A stretch of DNA of 29,434 bases from CAYPIE01 sp964410665 (GTDB lineage: Bacteria; Planctomycetota; Planctomycetia; Gemmatales; Gemmataceae), in NCBI GenBank assembly GCA_964410665.1, contig CAYPIE010000073.1, positions 1-29,434 of the forward strand, in the 5' to 3' direction. The stretch's first letter is position 1. Each line of letters opens with the position of its first letter. A model generated the notes under the pieces. That model was not told where the DNA came from. It made no database searches and worked only from the letters and a program-made list of their open reading frames with translations. The position numbers and the translations under genes were made by a program. Shown here one piece after another: positions 15,539-26,800 of the stretch.

Positions 15539-17920
15539 TCACACCATGCCCCAGAAACGCCGTAGCCCCCACTCCGTCACCAATACCCCGACAAAGGCCA
15601 GGAGGACTGCTGGCAAAAACCAGGGATCTACATCGCGCCGCCAGTCGGGGGTATAGCGCGGCCGCGTGCGCGAGCGCGGTAACGGTTCTTCTTTGAGCTT
15701 CCGCAGGAAGTCCGGTAGATCTTCTGCACGCGCCACCGGTCCATTGATCCGGCCCGGATCCGTCACCGCTTCAAGCCGGCCGAGTAGCTCATGGTTGGCC
15801 GCTGGTTGCATCATTTCGGCGGAAATGTCCGGATAAACCAGGAAGCGGGCGGTGGCCTCATCGACTACCTCGGACCCATCACGATCGATTCCCCGAGCCT
15901 CCACCGTGACCTGATACTCACCTGCCAGGAGGGGTTCGTAGCGAACCCGTGGTTGATTGTTGGCATCGCGGTCAGGGGCCCGCGGCTCAGGCGCTGCCCC
16001 TTGCGGGGGAACAATGCGATAACGAAACGTGGCGTTCTCGATACGGTTCCCGGTTTTGCCGCGTAAGCCCATCCGCAGTTCTTGCCGCCCACGCACGGGT
16101 AGCCGGCGAAATTCCGGCCGAATAAATGCATTCCCTTCCACTTCCTCTTGCTGAGCCAGCCACAAAACCACTTGTTTCCAAAAGCGGCGATGCAGGTCAA
16201 AGCCCTCGGTTCGCACCGGTTCACCCAACCGTGTCGGGATGCCCAGGCGGGTCCATTGCCAGGTACTGTCGGCCGCAAAGGCGAGTACCCGTCCCTTGCC
16301 CACACGACGACTCACCAACAAGGGATCGCCACGCAGTGGGTCCCCAACCCGGGCCAGCACGGTGGCGTCCAGCTTGACTTCGCCGAGTCGGTTGCGACCA
16401 TTGAGCAAGGTACGGTTCAGTGGGTCATTCAGTCGATTCCAAATATCTTGGTTTTCTTGTGGATCTGTGCTCAGCCGTAGCAGATAATTCTCCAGTCCCT
16501 TCTGGGTCGGTTGCATGGCGGTGGGCTCATCCACTTGACCGGTGACATTGAGCCGCACCGGTAAGAGCTCGCCGACCGGTGTGCCACGCCAGTCGCCACT
16601 CCCGGCCACGCCCGAAGTGCCTCCGAACGACTTCAGCCCACCCATCATCAACAGCCCGACGCCATCATTACGCACCAGCTGGGCGATTTTCCGCAACAAA
16701 GCTGGATTCCCCGCCGCCAGTTGCTCCGCCGACACATCTGCCAAGATAATCACATCGTAGAAACGCTGATCGAAGCCATACAGGTTTTCGATCCCACCGC
16801 TGGGAACGTCGTTGGTCTGGCGGATCGCCTCGTAGTAACGAATCCGCTTTTCACTCGCCAGGGCTTGGCGGAGGTACTTCAGCTCGAGGCGTAAACTATC
16901 GATGACCAGGACACTTAAGCCTTCTTTGGTGACGGTTAGATAGGTTTCAATCTGATTATTCAGTTCGGTCACTTCACCAAACTGGGGCATGAGCCGTAGC
17001 GTCACCTTGATCTCGCCCGCCTCACTCGGGGCGTCGGCCTCCAAACGAATTTCGTTGTCCATCTTTTGGTACAGCTTCACCGGGACGGTTTTGACCAGTT
17101 GGTCGTCAAAGAGCAACTGGGCCTTGACCGTCGCCCCTTCATAGCCTGGCGCATTGACCTGGGCGCGGACCGTCACCTTTCCCTTAATGGCCACCGGTGA
17201 AGGCGTTGGGGTGATCGTGGTGACCGCAATATCTCGGACATCGGAAGAAGTGGTGGTCTGTCCGAGGGCAAACGGGCGAATGGGAGCGATGCCGTTCCAG
17301 CGTTCAGCCACGGCCAGGGCGGGCATGCGCACCCCGTTATCTGCTCCATCACTTAAGATGACCAGACCCCGCTTGGCATCCGGTTCTGCTTCATACTTGG
17401 CCGCGAGCTGACCGAGCATGGTGCCAAAGTCGGTCCGCTCACCGTCTGGCTGGGTCTCCGGATCGTAGCGACTCTTGGCGGGGTCAAACCCCTCCCCGGC
17501 AAACTGATACAGCTCCACACGAATGTTCTGGGCCTCTTCGAGCTCTGGAAACAGGGGTTCACAGCGACGCAACACGTTCTGCACTGCTTCCCAGCGGGTC
17601 TGGTTGTTGTATTCATCCTGGACCGTCATCGATTCGGACTTATCGACCGCGATGGCGAGCACCGAGGGCAGCCGCGGATCTTCCTCAATCGCCAGCGATG
17701 GCCGCAATAGGGTTAGCAAGACGATCAGCAACGCCAACAGCCGCAAGGCAATTAAGTAGGTCAAGCGGCGTGGCGTCGCTTGGGCATGTCCCAAATAGGT
17801 CCACAGGGTCAGTCCGATTAGCAACAGCCCCACGGCGGCCAGGGCCAGCATGCCCACAATGCCCTCGGACCAGGGGTAAGCGGGTTTGCTGGTGAGATAG
17901 GTGATCGTTTCCGGTTCCAT
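15539..17920 (-). CDS. Membrane-anchored VWA and glutamine-amidotransferase-like protein
   Basis: A protein of 793 residues. Two N-terminal membrane helices (about 21-44 and 56-75) precede a von Willebrand A domain (about 85-250) with the metal-site motif DKSES at 93-97. A beta-sandwich follows (about 250-335), then a class-I glutamine-amidotransferase-like fold (about 340-600) without an evident nucleophile, recognised by LLMMGGLKSFGG. Next come a further beta region and a C-terminal helix (WFLPAVLLAFVGVLV). Planctomycete and Bacteroidetes genomes often pair such proteins with BatA-type proteins next to MoxR ATPases, suggesting a role in envelope assembly or metal-dependent complex maturation; that role is inferred. 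It is the second gene of an operon, 53 nt after the BatA-type gene. The amidotransferase fold here is probably not enzymatic. Confidence 0.9.
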   Translation of the reverse strand: MEPETITYLTSKPAYPWSEGIVGMLALAAVGLLLIGLTLWTYLGHAQATPRRLTYLIALRLLALLIVLLTLLRPSLAIEEDPRLPSVLAIAVDKSESMTVQDEYNNQTRWEAVQNVLRRCEPLFPELEEAQNIRVELYQFAGEGFDPAKSRYDPETQPDGERTDFGTMLGQLAAKYEAEPDAKRGLVILSDGADNGVRMPALAVAERWNGIAPIRPFALGQTTTSSDVRDIAVTTITPTPSPVAIKGKVTVRAQVNAPGYEGATVKAQLLFDDQLVKTVPVKLYQKMDNEIRLEADAPSEAGEIKVTLRLMPQFGEVTELNNQIETYLTVTKEGLSVLVIDSLRLELKYLRQALASEKRIRYYEAIRQTNDVPSGGIENLYGFDQRFYDVIILADVSAEQLAAGNPALLRKIAQLVRNDGVGLLMMGGLKSFGGTSGVAGSGDWRGTPVGELLPVRLNVTGQVDEPTAMQPTQKGLENYLLRLSTDPQENQDIWNRLNDPLNRTLLNGRNRLGEVKLDATVLARVGDPLRGDPLLVSRRVGKGRVLAFAADSTWQWTRLGIPTRLGEPVRTEGFDLHRRFWKQVVLWLAQQEEVEGNAFIRPEFRRLPVRGRQELRMGLRGKTGNRIENATFRYRIVPPQGAAPEPRAPDRDANNQPRVRYEPLLAGEYQVTVEARGIDRDGSEVVDEATARFLVYPDISAEMMQPAANHELLGRLEAVTDPGRINGPVARAEDLPDFLRKLKEEPLPRSRTRPRYTPDWRRDVDPWFLPAVLLAFVGVLVTEWGLRRFWGMV

Positions 17921-17973
17921 GGGCCCGTTTCTCAGGGGGTGTCAGTGCAAGCCTGGCAGGTCAATGGTGAGCT

Positions 17974-20217
17974 TTAGCGTTCTGGGGTGGCTGCCGTCGC
18001 GGACGGTCGGCGATAAAAGCGGTTGGCCAGCAGATTTTCCACTGCGAACAGGATCAGCACCATGATCATCAGCCAGGGGAACAGATCGACCGGTTGGTCA
18101 AAACGCTGGTCCAGGATACTGCCCAGATCGACCGTCTGGTCCGGGGCGATCAGGCTATCCGGTCCCAACAGCTGCTCGATCGACGCCGCCTCCTGGCGGG
18201 TAAGCTCGCTTTCCTGGTTCGGGACATTCAGACTGAAGCCATCGACCCAGCGACCGTCCGGTGCGTGGACCAGGAAGTTGCCCGCTTGAGTGAGGCGGCT
18301 TCGTTCGATGGTCAAGCGAGTGCTGGGCTTGCCTTCGGCATCTTTCGCCAAGCTCAGCAGGGCATCACTGCCCACGACACCGGGCCCGGCCAGCACATAG
18401 GTTTGCTCGGACTTGCTCAGTTCGCTCACAGGCAACGGGATTCGCACCGGCTGCCCGGTAGGAAAATTCAACGGCCGCGGCTGCAAGTCCCCCAGTAAAT
18501 ATTTGAGGGTCTCGTTGGCCCAGACGAAATAGAACGAGGTCTCTAGATAGTCATTCCATAAGCGACCATCGGCATCCTTGCGGGCATCCATGGGCGTGGT
18601 AAAGAGCATCACTCGGCCGGCCCCCACGGGTCGCTCGAGCAGGGCGGCATGGGTATCTGCGTCATTGTAGGAGACGATGGTCCAGCGCTTCTCACCGGGC
18701 CGCACCTGCCAGTAGCGGTAGACACGTGGCCTGAGATAAATGAACTCCACGTCTCCCTGGCGTTCCCAGTCACCGAACCGGGCCAAGAGTGGGTGACTGG
18801 TGTCCAGACTGTTCCACAGCCAGGTCGTGCCCTTGGCCAGCTCGGCTGCCTCTTGCACGGCGACCAATTGCCCGGGCAGAATCCGTTGTGCCGGTGCCGA
18901 ATTATACGCTTCCGTGTCCAGCTCATCGCCGCCCGGCAGCACCACCAACGAACCGCCGCGTTCCAGATAACGTTCCAGGGGAGTCCAGAACCCAGTTGGA
19001 TCGGCAACGCTCAGCAGACACACGGCCTGGTAATCGGTCCATCGCTCCGGCGGCCAGTCGCGGACGCTCTTGGTTGCCTCCACATCACAGCGGAACAACC
19101 GGTCGGGTGAATTGTCCAGGGCCCACTTCCAGACTTGGGCTGCTGCCGGACGGTCGGTAACCACCAAGATCTTGCGTGGATCCTGAATCCGCAAGCTGGC
19201 ATAGCGAACATTGTCAAACAGGAGGCTATCGGGGGTTAACAGCGACACCTCCGCCTGATGGAGCCCCGGACGGAGGTCGGTCCGGCGAAAGGTCAGCACC
19301 TGGCTCTGCCCGGCAGGCAGACTCACGGCTTTCCGCTCGGCTCCAGTCTCCCCGTCGAGACGACAGACCAGGACATTCTCCGCCGCTTTGCCCGTTGCTC
19401 GCACCGTCACCGCCAGGTCCGCAAAGGCCCGGTAGCCATCGTCAAAACCGGTCTCGACTTGGATATCCGTAATGGCCAGGTTGATCGGCTTGTCGACTCC
19501 GACATCGACATAGACGGCATTAATCGGGGGCGGTGGCACGCGGCTGCGCTGCTCTTCCAACAGCGGCACCTGTTCGCTTTGCCAGGAGGGCAGCGTCCGG
19601 TCCGAGAAGATGGCCAAAAAGCGCGGCAGGGGGGGCTGGTCCGGAGATTCACTTTCACGATCGAGCACCTGCAGCAAGCGATAGGCCTTGTCCAACACCG
19701 AAGTGACCGGTTGATTGGCCCCCTTTGGCGTTTGCAACGCGTCGAGCTGGCGCTTGGCATCGGCCTCAGTCCGCGCCCAGACCGGCAGTGGGTCAAAATC
19801 GCCGGTGTCGAGAATACTGAGCTGGCTGCCGCTGGGCAGCTCATCGAGCAACTCCGCGGCTCGCCGACGGGCATCCTCCAGCCGCGAGGTCTCGCCCACG
19901 CGGTAGCCCATACTCGGGCTGGTATCGACAATCAGCACCGCAGCCAAGGGCTGCTCGGCACGCAAATAAAAGCGATCGCTCAAAAGACGTGGCTGGAACA
20001 ACGCCAGACACATCAGCGCAATCAGCAGCATTCGCAACAGTAATAGCAACAAATGCCGCAACCGAATCTTGCGTTGGTTAATACGTTGCTTTTGCTGCAA
20101 AAAGCGAAAGGCCGGAAACAGTACATGGCGAGGTTGTTGACGCATGATCAGATGGAGCAGAATCGGCAAGCCCAGCAAGATCGCGCCAGTCAGCAGGATC
20201 GGATGCAACAGAGTCAT
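17974..20217 (-). CDS. BatA-type membrane-anchored VWA protein
   Basis: A protein of 747 residues. The N-terminus is the BatA signature: MTLLHPILLTGAILLGLPIL, then HLIMRQQPRHVLFPAFRFL, then a second helix (about 55-75). A VWA domain follows, with VDTSPSM at 97-103 as its metal-ion site. Beyond about 280 there are a CARDB-like beta domain and an amidotransferase-like region (about 350-600) similar in plan to the downstream protein, and a C-terminal membrane helix (WLMIMVLILFAVENLL, about 715-730). The two anchors place most of the protein in the periplasm, or face it inward, depending on topology. It is the first gene of the VWA operon. Typical companions, MoxR ATPase and DUF58, are not in the window. 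There is no clear Shine-Dalgarno, but the family start fits. Confidence 0.9.
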   Translation of the reverse strand: MTLLHPILLTGAILLGLPILLHLIMRQQPRHVLFPAFRFLQQKQRINQRKIRLRHLLLLLLRMLLIALMCLALFQPRLLSDRFYLRAEQPLAAVLIVDTSPSMGYRVGETSRLEDARRRAAELLDELPSGSQLSILDTGDFDPLPVWARTEADAKRQLDALQTPKGANQPVTSVLDKAYRLLQVLDRESESPDQPPLPRFLAIFSDRTLPSWQSEQVPLLEEQRSRVPPPPINAVYVDVGVDKPINLAITDIQVETGFDDGYRAFADLAVTVRATGKAAENVLVCRLDGETGAERKAVSLPAGQSQVLTFRRTDLRPGLHQAEVSLLTPDSLLFDNVRYASLRIQDPRKILVVTDRPAAAQVWKWALDNSPDRLFRCDVEATKSVRDWPPERWTDYQAVCLLSVADPTGFWTPLERYLERGGSLVVLPGGDELDTEAYNSAPAQRILPGQLVAVQEAAELAKGTTWLWNSLDTSHPLLARFGDWERQGDVEFIYLRPRVYRYWQVRPGEKRWTIVSYNDADTHAALLERPVGAGRVMLFTTPMDARKDADGRLWNDYLETSFYFVWANETLKYLLGDLQPRPLNFPTGQPVRIPLPVSELSKSEQTYVLAGPGVVGSDALLSLAKDAEGKPSTRLTIERSRLTQAGNFLVHAPDGRWVDGFSLNVPNQESELTRQEAASIEQLLGPDSLIAPDQTVDLGSILDQRFDQPVDLFPWLMIMVLILFAVENLLANRFYRRPSATAATPER

Positions 20218-20829
20218 ACGTGGGAAATGGTCCCTGACGGTGTAGGGTCGCGTACCAGATCGGGGCAGATCCGACGTTGGTTATGATGGCTGACCTTGCC
20301 CAACAGGTCAACCTACCCCCGAGATGCCGGTGCGGCCTACGCTCGCCGAGGACGCTGGCCGGTTCCGGCCCGCTCGACCGAGTTGGCCCGAGGCCCGCCG
20401 GTCAGACCGCACGTTGAATCCACACCGGCCGGCGCATCCGCACCCAGAAAAATTCTGATCGCACTGTCCGCCCAAGCAGCCCAATTCGCATATTCGGGTG
20501 ATATTGTGGGGACACGTTTCCCCAATTGACACCCTGCCGTCAAGCTGCGCCGGGTCGCTCGGATCGGCAGGATCAGGCGCCCTTATCATGATCCCCCCAA
20601 GTACGCGCGAAGGCTCGCTCGCGGTCGCCATTTTGTCGCTTTCCCGGCTTTCCCAATCGGAAGTTCGGGCATAATAGGGACACCGTGCCGCTTGCCTCGG
20701 TGCCGTCCGGGATGGGATCGGGCGACATAACGTTCATCGATACAGATGGCCTGGACGATCATCTGTATATTCAAGTTTGGTCCTGGTGTTCCATCCGATT
20801 CCGTTGCTTTCTCCAGAAGGAATGTAGCA
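20218..20829. other. 612-nt divergent intergenic region
   Basis: This gap lies between the divergent VWA operon and the giant secreted protein. It must hold promoters for both; only the minus-strand one (20283-20311) is convincing. A hairpin, TGGGGA-CACGTT-TCCCCA, is at 20507-20524. A 107-codon minus-strand frame (20308-20631) is rich in Gly, Arg and Cys, lacks a ribosome binding site and is not convincing as a gene. The open frame of the giant protein extends back to 20746, but without a start signal. Confidence 0.6.
20283..20311 (-). promoter_or_regulatory. Possible promoter of the VWA operon
   Basis: On the minus strand TTGACC (20306-20311; five of six consensus matches) is followed after 17 nt by CATCAT (20283-20288; four of six). 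The leader to the ATG at 20217 would be about 60 nt. Confidence 0.4.
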
Positions 20830-23800
20830 ATGCCCTTTTCCCGCTGGCCAACCTGGCTCAATCGCACCCCTGCTCGCAAGCGTTCGCGTAAGCCTGCCGC
20901 GCTGCGTCAGCGGCCGATGCTGCAACCGCTTGAAGAACGCAATGCCCCAGCCGTCTTCACCGTCACCAACGTCCTGGATAACACCTTTGACCAAGGCAAT
21001 GGCCGCTCGCTGCGCCAGGCCATTCGTGAAGCCAACGAAAATCCGGGCTTCGATCAAATCGTCTTTGATATTCCCACCAATCCCTCGCAGCCGCGTGTCT
21101 TTTCGATTCGCGTGGCCACTCAGCTGCCCGCTCTGACCGACCCCGCCGGCGTGTCCATCGATGCCACCACTCAACCTGGCTTTGACAAGCTGCAACAGCC
21201 GGTCATCGAATTGACCGGTGCCTTCCGCAACCCCGGCACGCCCTTCGACAGCGGCTTCACGCTGGCGCCCTCCTCAGCCAACAACGTTATCCGGGGCTTC
21301 ACGATCAATTCGTTCCCCTTTGCTGGCATTGATGTCAACGGCAGCGATAACAACATTATCGTCGGCAACTGGATCGGCACCGACATCAACGGCAAGACAG
21401 GCACCGATCCTCTCAATGACAAGCAGACCCCCAATGGCTTTTTGACCAACCAGCTTACCCCATCGAAGGTCAATGATCTTATGATGGGTCAGCTGGTCCT
21501 CCGCGGTGGTGCTTCGGATAACGTCGTCGGCGGCACTGCCGACATCAACGGGTTGCCCCTCGTCCAGATCGATGGCAAGCCCATCGCCGGTTCCCTGGAG
21601 GTCAACCGCAATGTCATCTCGGGTTCGCCCGAGACCACCTTGTTTGGCAATGCCCCGGCCGGGCTGGGCACCGGACCCGGCTTGCGCATCCAGGACGCAG
21701 GCACCGAACGAAACTTAATCCAGGGCAACCTCATCGGTACCGACAGCGAAGGCAACCCGTTCGTCGGATTGGAAAATCACGTCGGCGTGGAGATCTACGG
21801 CGGGGCCCATGAAAACTACCTCGGTCACCCCGACATCCCCGACGCGATGAACGTCATTCGCTTTAACGACACCCAGGGCGTCCGCCTCGGCCCCAACACC
21901 TTTCCGTTCGGGCCCATTGAATACATCACCCGGGGTGAACAGGTCCTCTTGCCCAACCTGCTCGACACGCTCACCCCCGACTTTTATGAGGCCGCTCCCG
22001 GGATTATCAACTACAACGCCACCGGACAGATCGGCGATGGCTCACCAGGGACGGCGCTCTATGTCAGTGGCGTCGATCTGCAAACCACTCGCTCCGCGAC
22101 CGTCGGGGGGGTGACCGCTGACTTTGAGGTGCTCAACCGCTCGCTTCTGAAAATCATTATCCCTCCAGGAGCACCGACCGGACTGCAGTCGGTCGTTATC
22201 CAAAGTGACCTGGGGACCGCAGCGTTAAACGCTTCGGTCCGCGTATTCCCCGCAACCTCGGTATTCCCCAATGAGGTGGCGACCGATGTGATCCTGGATG
22301 CGGGCGGGGCAGTCGTCCAAGCCGGCCAGGGCCTGCCCGGGGCACGCTTCCAGCTGACCGATCCCAATGCCACCTTCAGTACCCCGGAGATTGCCCGGGT
22401 CTTTTTCGAGCTGACCGACCTGATGGGCATGCCTCAAAGCGTCGAAGGCCAGGTCACGGTCATCGACGATACCAACGTGGAGATTCGCATCCCGTCCATC
22501 CCAACGAACATCGATCTTGACCCCAACCAGGCGGTCGATGTCCGTCTGGTCGATACGGATGGCACCGAGACCACCTTCGCCAGCGCGTTTACCATCCAGT
22601 CCGAGGTGATCATTACCCCGGCCAACCGGGTGCTGCGTGATGGTGCGGGGACCCCCGGTTCGTCGTTTGAGTTGATCGATCGTGCTGCGGACTTCACCGC
22701 CCCGGAAGCTGCCCGGGTCTTCTTCTTTTTCAACGGCGAGAGTGTCGAGGCGAACTTTGAAATCCTCAGCTCTACCCGCTTGCAGATCGAAGTCCCGGAT
22801 ACGGTGAACACCGGTCTGCGGAACCTGTTTAGCCTGCGCATTGTCGACGCGACCGGAAACGAACGGATTTACTTCGAAGGCTTCGCCGTCATCGCCTCCG
22901 AGGGTGAAGGCGTCGCCGGTTCGGCTTTCGCCTTCCGCGGCTCGGGCCTCCAGGGAATCGATCAGGTCTTCTTCGAATTGGTCGATGACGATGGCAACCT
23001 GCTGGAAAGTGTTCAGGCTGCATTCCAAGTCGTTGATGATAGTGAACTGCAGATCACAGTTCCCAACACGGTCGCCGTGGGGCCCGACAACCGCTTTGAT
23101 ATACGACTGGTCAACGGTGATGGAGTCGAGTTTACCTTTGCGGATTCGTTTGTTGTCACTTCCGACCAAGCCCCGAACATTCTCAGCCTGTCCCCCGGTC
23201 AGCCGCGGGTCGGCCGACCGATCACCATCTACGGCAGCAACCTGTTCGGCACCACCGAGTTGGTGATCAACGGCCAAGTCACTCCCTTCGAGATTGGTGA
23301 GTTTGGCACACGGATCTTCGCCACCATTCCCGAAGGTGCCCAAGTCACCGGGAATGTCGTGATCACAAACCCAGGCGGCACCGATCAGGTGCCACTAAAC
23401 CTGGCCGAACCCGTCGTACCAAGTATTGACAGCTTCAAACCCGCTGGCGAGGTTGGCGATCTGATCGGCATCACTGGCAAAGGCTTGACGGGTGTCATCG
23501 AAATTGTCTTTGAAGGTAGCGATCCTGGGGAGCGGGTGTTTGCCACTGAGTTTGAGTTGATCTCCGACAACCGTCTTGAGGTCGTGGTTCCCAAGGATGC
23601 CCAGACCGGTCCCATCACCATCTCCACGCTCGCCGGCAGTGCTTCGACGGACGGGATCCTCGCGGATATCTTCACGGTGTTCGAATCCGACCCTGTCCGG
23701 CTACTCGGTGGTAGCCAATTCGCCTCGGGGCCGGTCGGTACCTCGGTGACCCTGGTCGGCACCCATCTGTTTGGCGCCCAGGCACTGGTATTCCTCGATC

Positions 23801-26800
23801 CGGATAGCGGTCGTACCCTTGGCGTAGACACCCCATTTGATGCTTACGACAACCCCGACGGCTTCTCGGTGGGGCTCCCCTTCCCCACCTATGATGGCTT
23901 GCAATACCCGCTGAACTTCACCATGCCGCGACTGTTACAGGAAGATCCCATGCAGGATCCCAGTCGCTACCCGGTGGAGGTGCCGTATTTTGGCCCCGTA
24001 GAGATCCTGGTGGTCTTGCCTGGAATCCCCTCGACGTTTGCCAATGGTCCGAAGGTCGCCTACAGTCAGGTCAATATTCCTTCGGCCATTATTGACATTA
24101 CCGGCACCCTGCACCAATTTGGCACTGCCAACACGGTTGGCGAAACCTTCTTTTTGACCGCCGACCCCCAACCGATCGTCGAGACGATTGAGGTCGGTGG
24201 TGGCAACGGCACCATGGCCTTCCGCTCGACCGACCCCAACGGAAGCATCGCCGGCCGCGAAGGGGTGGTGAACCCTGGCAGGCCGCCCTCAGAGGAGTTC
24301 CTTGGTAACCCCCATGTACTGGCCGCCGGAGACTTGTTTACCCTGTTCGCCGACCCGGGATTTGGGGCCCAACAGAGCATTGTCAGCCTGACCGGCGCGG
24401 GCTTCACCTCGGTCACCAGCATCCAAGTCGGCAATGCCCCGGTCAACGTCTTCGACATTGTCAACGACAACCAGATCCTCTTCGCCGTGCCCGGTGCCGC
24501 GCCCGGTGAAGAGCAGCCGGTCACGCTGATCACCTCCAACGGGCTGCAGGCCGAGGCTCCGCAAGCGTTGGTCATCATTGACCAGGAGGAGCCTATCATC
24601 GACGGGGTATCGTGGCAGGGGCCGATCGCGTGGGACAATATGGGTACTCCCGAGTTCGGCGGCACCCAGGGCAGTTACATCACCATTCGTGGGGACAACT
24701 TTGTCGGCACGAACCTGGTTACCATCGACGGCAACCCCGCCGACTTCCGCGTCGTGAACGATGAGCAAATTGTGGCCATTGCTCCCCCATCTGGAGTTTT
24801 CTCCACCGAAGAAATGCCCGCGGCTGTGACCGTTGGTGTCCTGACGCCGTCTGGTGGGGCCTTCAACGACACCGACCTCATGACCACGCCCTTCGACAAG
24901 CTCAGCGACCCGACCGTTGACGACCTGATCATCGGCGGGGTTTCCAAAACCAACGGCTTGGTCGGCGACCGTGTGCTGATCATCGGCGAAAACCTCTATG
25001 GCGTCACGGCCGGCTTCACCACGCCTTTGGGCGACAACACCGTCGATGGTCTCGATGTCACCGTCGACCCGTTCGGTGGCTTTGTCTTTGTCACCGTGCC
25101 CGATGGTTCGGAGACGGGCTCGATCACCCTCACGAACAGCAAGGGGCAGGTGACTACCAATATCACCATCGACGAGCAACTCGACCCCCATCTGGCCTTG
25201 CTGCGAAGCGTCTGGGACCCCACCACCTCACCTGAAACGTTCTTGCCACGCCCCAATGCCTATCCGCTCGACGTGGAGATTCATGCGAATCGCATCGCCG
25301 ATAATGGACCCAACGATCGAGGAGTGTTCTTCTTCACCGGTGTGCCGATCGTACCCGAAACCGCCTACGATCCACCTACCGGCAATGATCTGTTCGATAG
25401 CGACGGTGGCACTTTCAGCTTGTTGTTCCAGCAAGGTGGTGCCAACCGGGTTCAGAACTATCCACTGCTGCAAATTGTGCAATCGGCAGTGGACCGCACC
25501 AACTTCCCCACTGCCCTGGTCGGTCAGCCGTTCCGCGATTACCGTGTCGACTACTTCTTGAATGCCGCGGATTCGGAACTGCTGTCCGATGTTTATCTGG
25601 GTTCGATCTACATTTACACGGATGACCAAGGCTTTGGGGCCGGGCTGTTTGTCTTGCGTGCGGAGGATACTCCGGACGGGGACGGGCCGCTGCCGCTGGG
25701 CAGCGCCATCACTGCAGTGGTCACCGACTTGACCCCAGGTCGGTCCACCTCTCCGCTTGCCGGCCAGGAAATTAGCCAACCCTTTGGTGACGGCTCATCG
25801 CGAATCTCAGTGTCGCAGATTGTCGACCCCGCTACCGGAGCCATCGCCGGAGCGGTGTTCTTTGACATTGATGGCGATGGCATGGTCGAAGCCGGTGAAC
25901 CGCCACTGCAAGGGATCACCATCGAGATCGATCTGGATGACGATGGCACCATCGATGTGACTCAGAAGACGGATGCCCAGGGCGAGTACAACTTCAGCCA
26001 GGCTACCCTCGGCGGCTTCGGGCTGCCCAACGGCACCCATCGCGTAACCGCCATCCCACAGTTCGGTTTTGAGCCGACCAACCCGGCTAGCGGCTCCCAG
26101 CTGGTCACCATCATTGACGGTGAGCAGATCCCCGGCATCAACTTCCTCCACACCGATATCAATGACCCGCCGATCGCCACTCCCGATTCGTACATGACCC
26201 TCTTTGAGCAAACCCTGGTCGTTAATGCCCCAGGGATCCTACGCAACGACGTCGATCCGGATGACGATCCGCTCACCGTCGTCGACGCCGATCAGATTAC
26301 CCTCGCTTCTGGTCAGGGCGAGCTGACCGTCAATGCCGATGGCTCGTTTACCTATGTGCCCGCCACCGGCTTCTCCGGAACCGCGACCTTCGAATACGCC
26401 GCCACCGATGGTGAATTCGACACTGCTCCGGTGACGGTCACCATCGAAGTTGGTGATCCGGATGATCTGCCGCCGGGCTTCCCCATGGCCGTCAACGACG
26501 ACTTCCAGGTCCTCAGCGGCCAAACCCTCAATGTCACCTCACCCGGGCTGCTCAGCAACGACTCCGACCCCGATGGAGATCCGATCAGTGTCTTCGAGCC
26601 TGATCAGATCACCTTGGTGCAGGGCGACGGGACGCTCACGGTGAATGCCAATGGCTCATTCCGCTACGTGCCACCTGCTGGCTTTATCGGGACGTCCCAG
26701 TTTATCTACACGATCACCGATGGTATTAACGTCAGCAACAACGCGGTGGTGAGCATCGAGGTCTTGCGCGTCAACCAGCCGCCGATGCTGAATAATGCCT

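Noticed and set aside
20308..20631. 107-codon minus-strand open frame upstream of the VWA operon
   Set aside because: Low-complexity Gly/Arg/Cys-rich product, no ribosome binding site, and it overlaps the likely operon promoter region.
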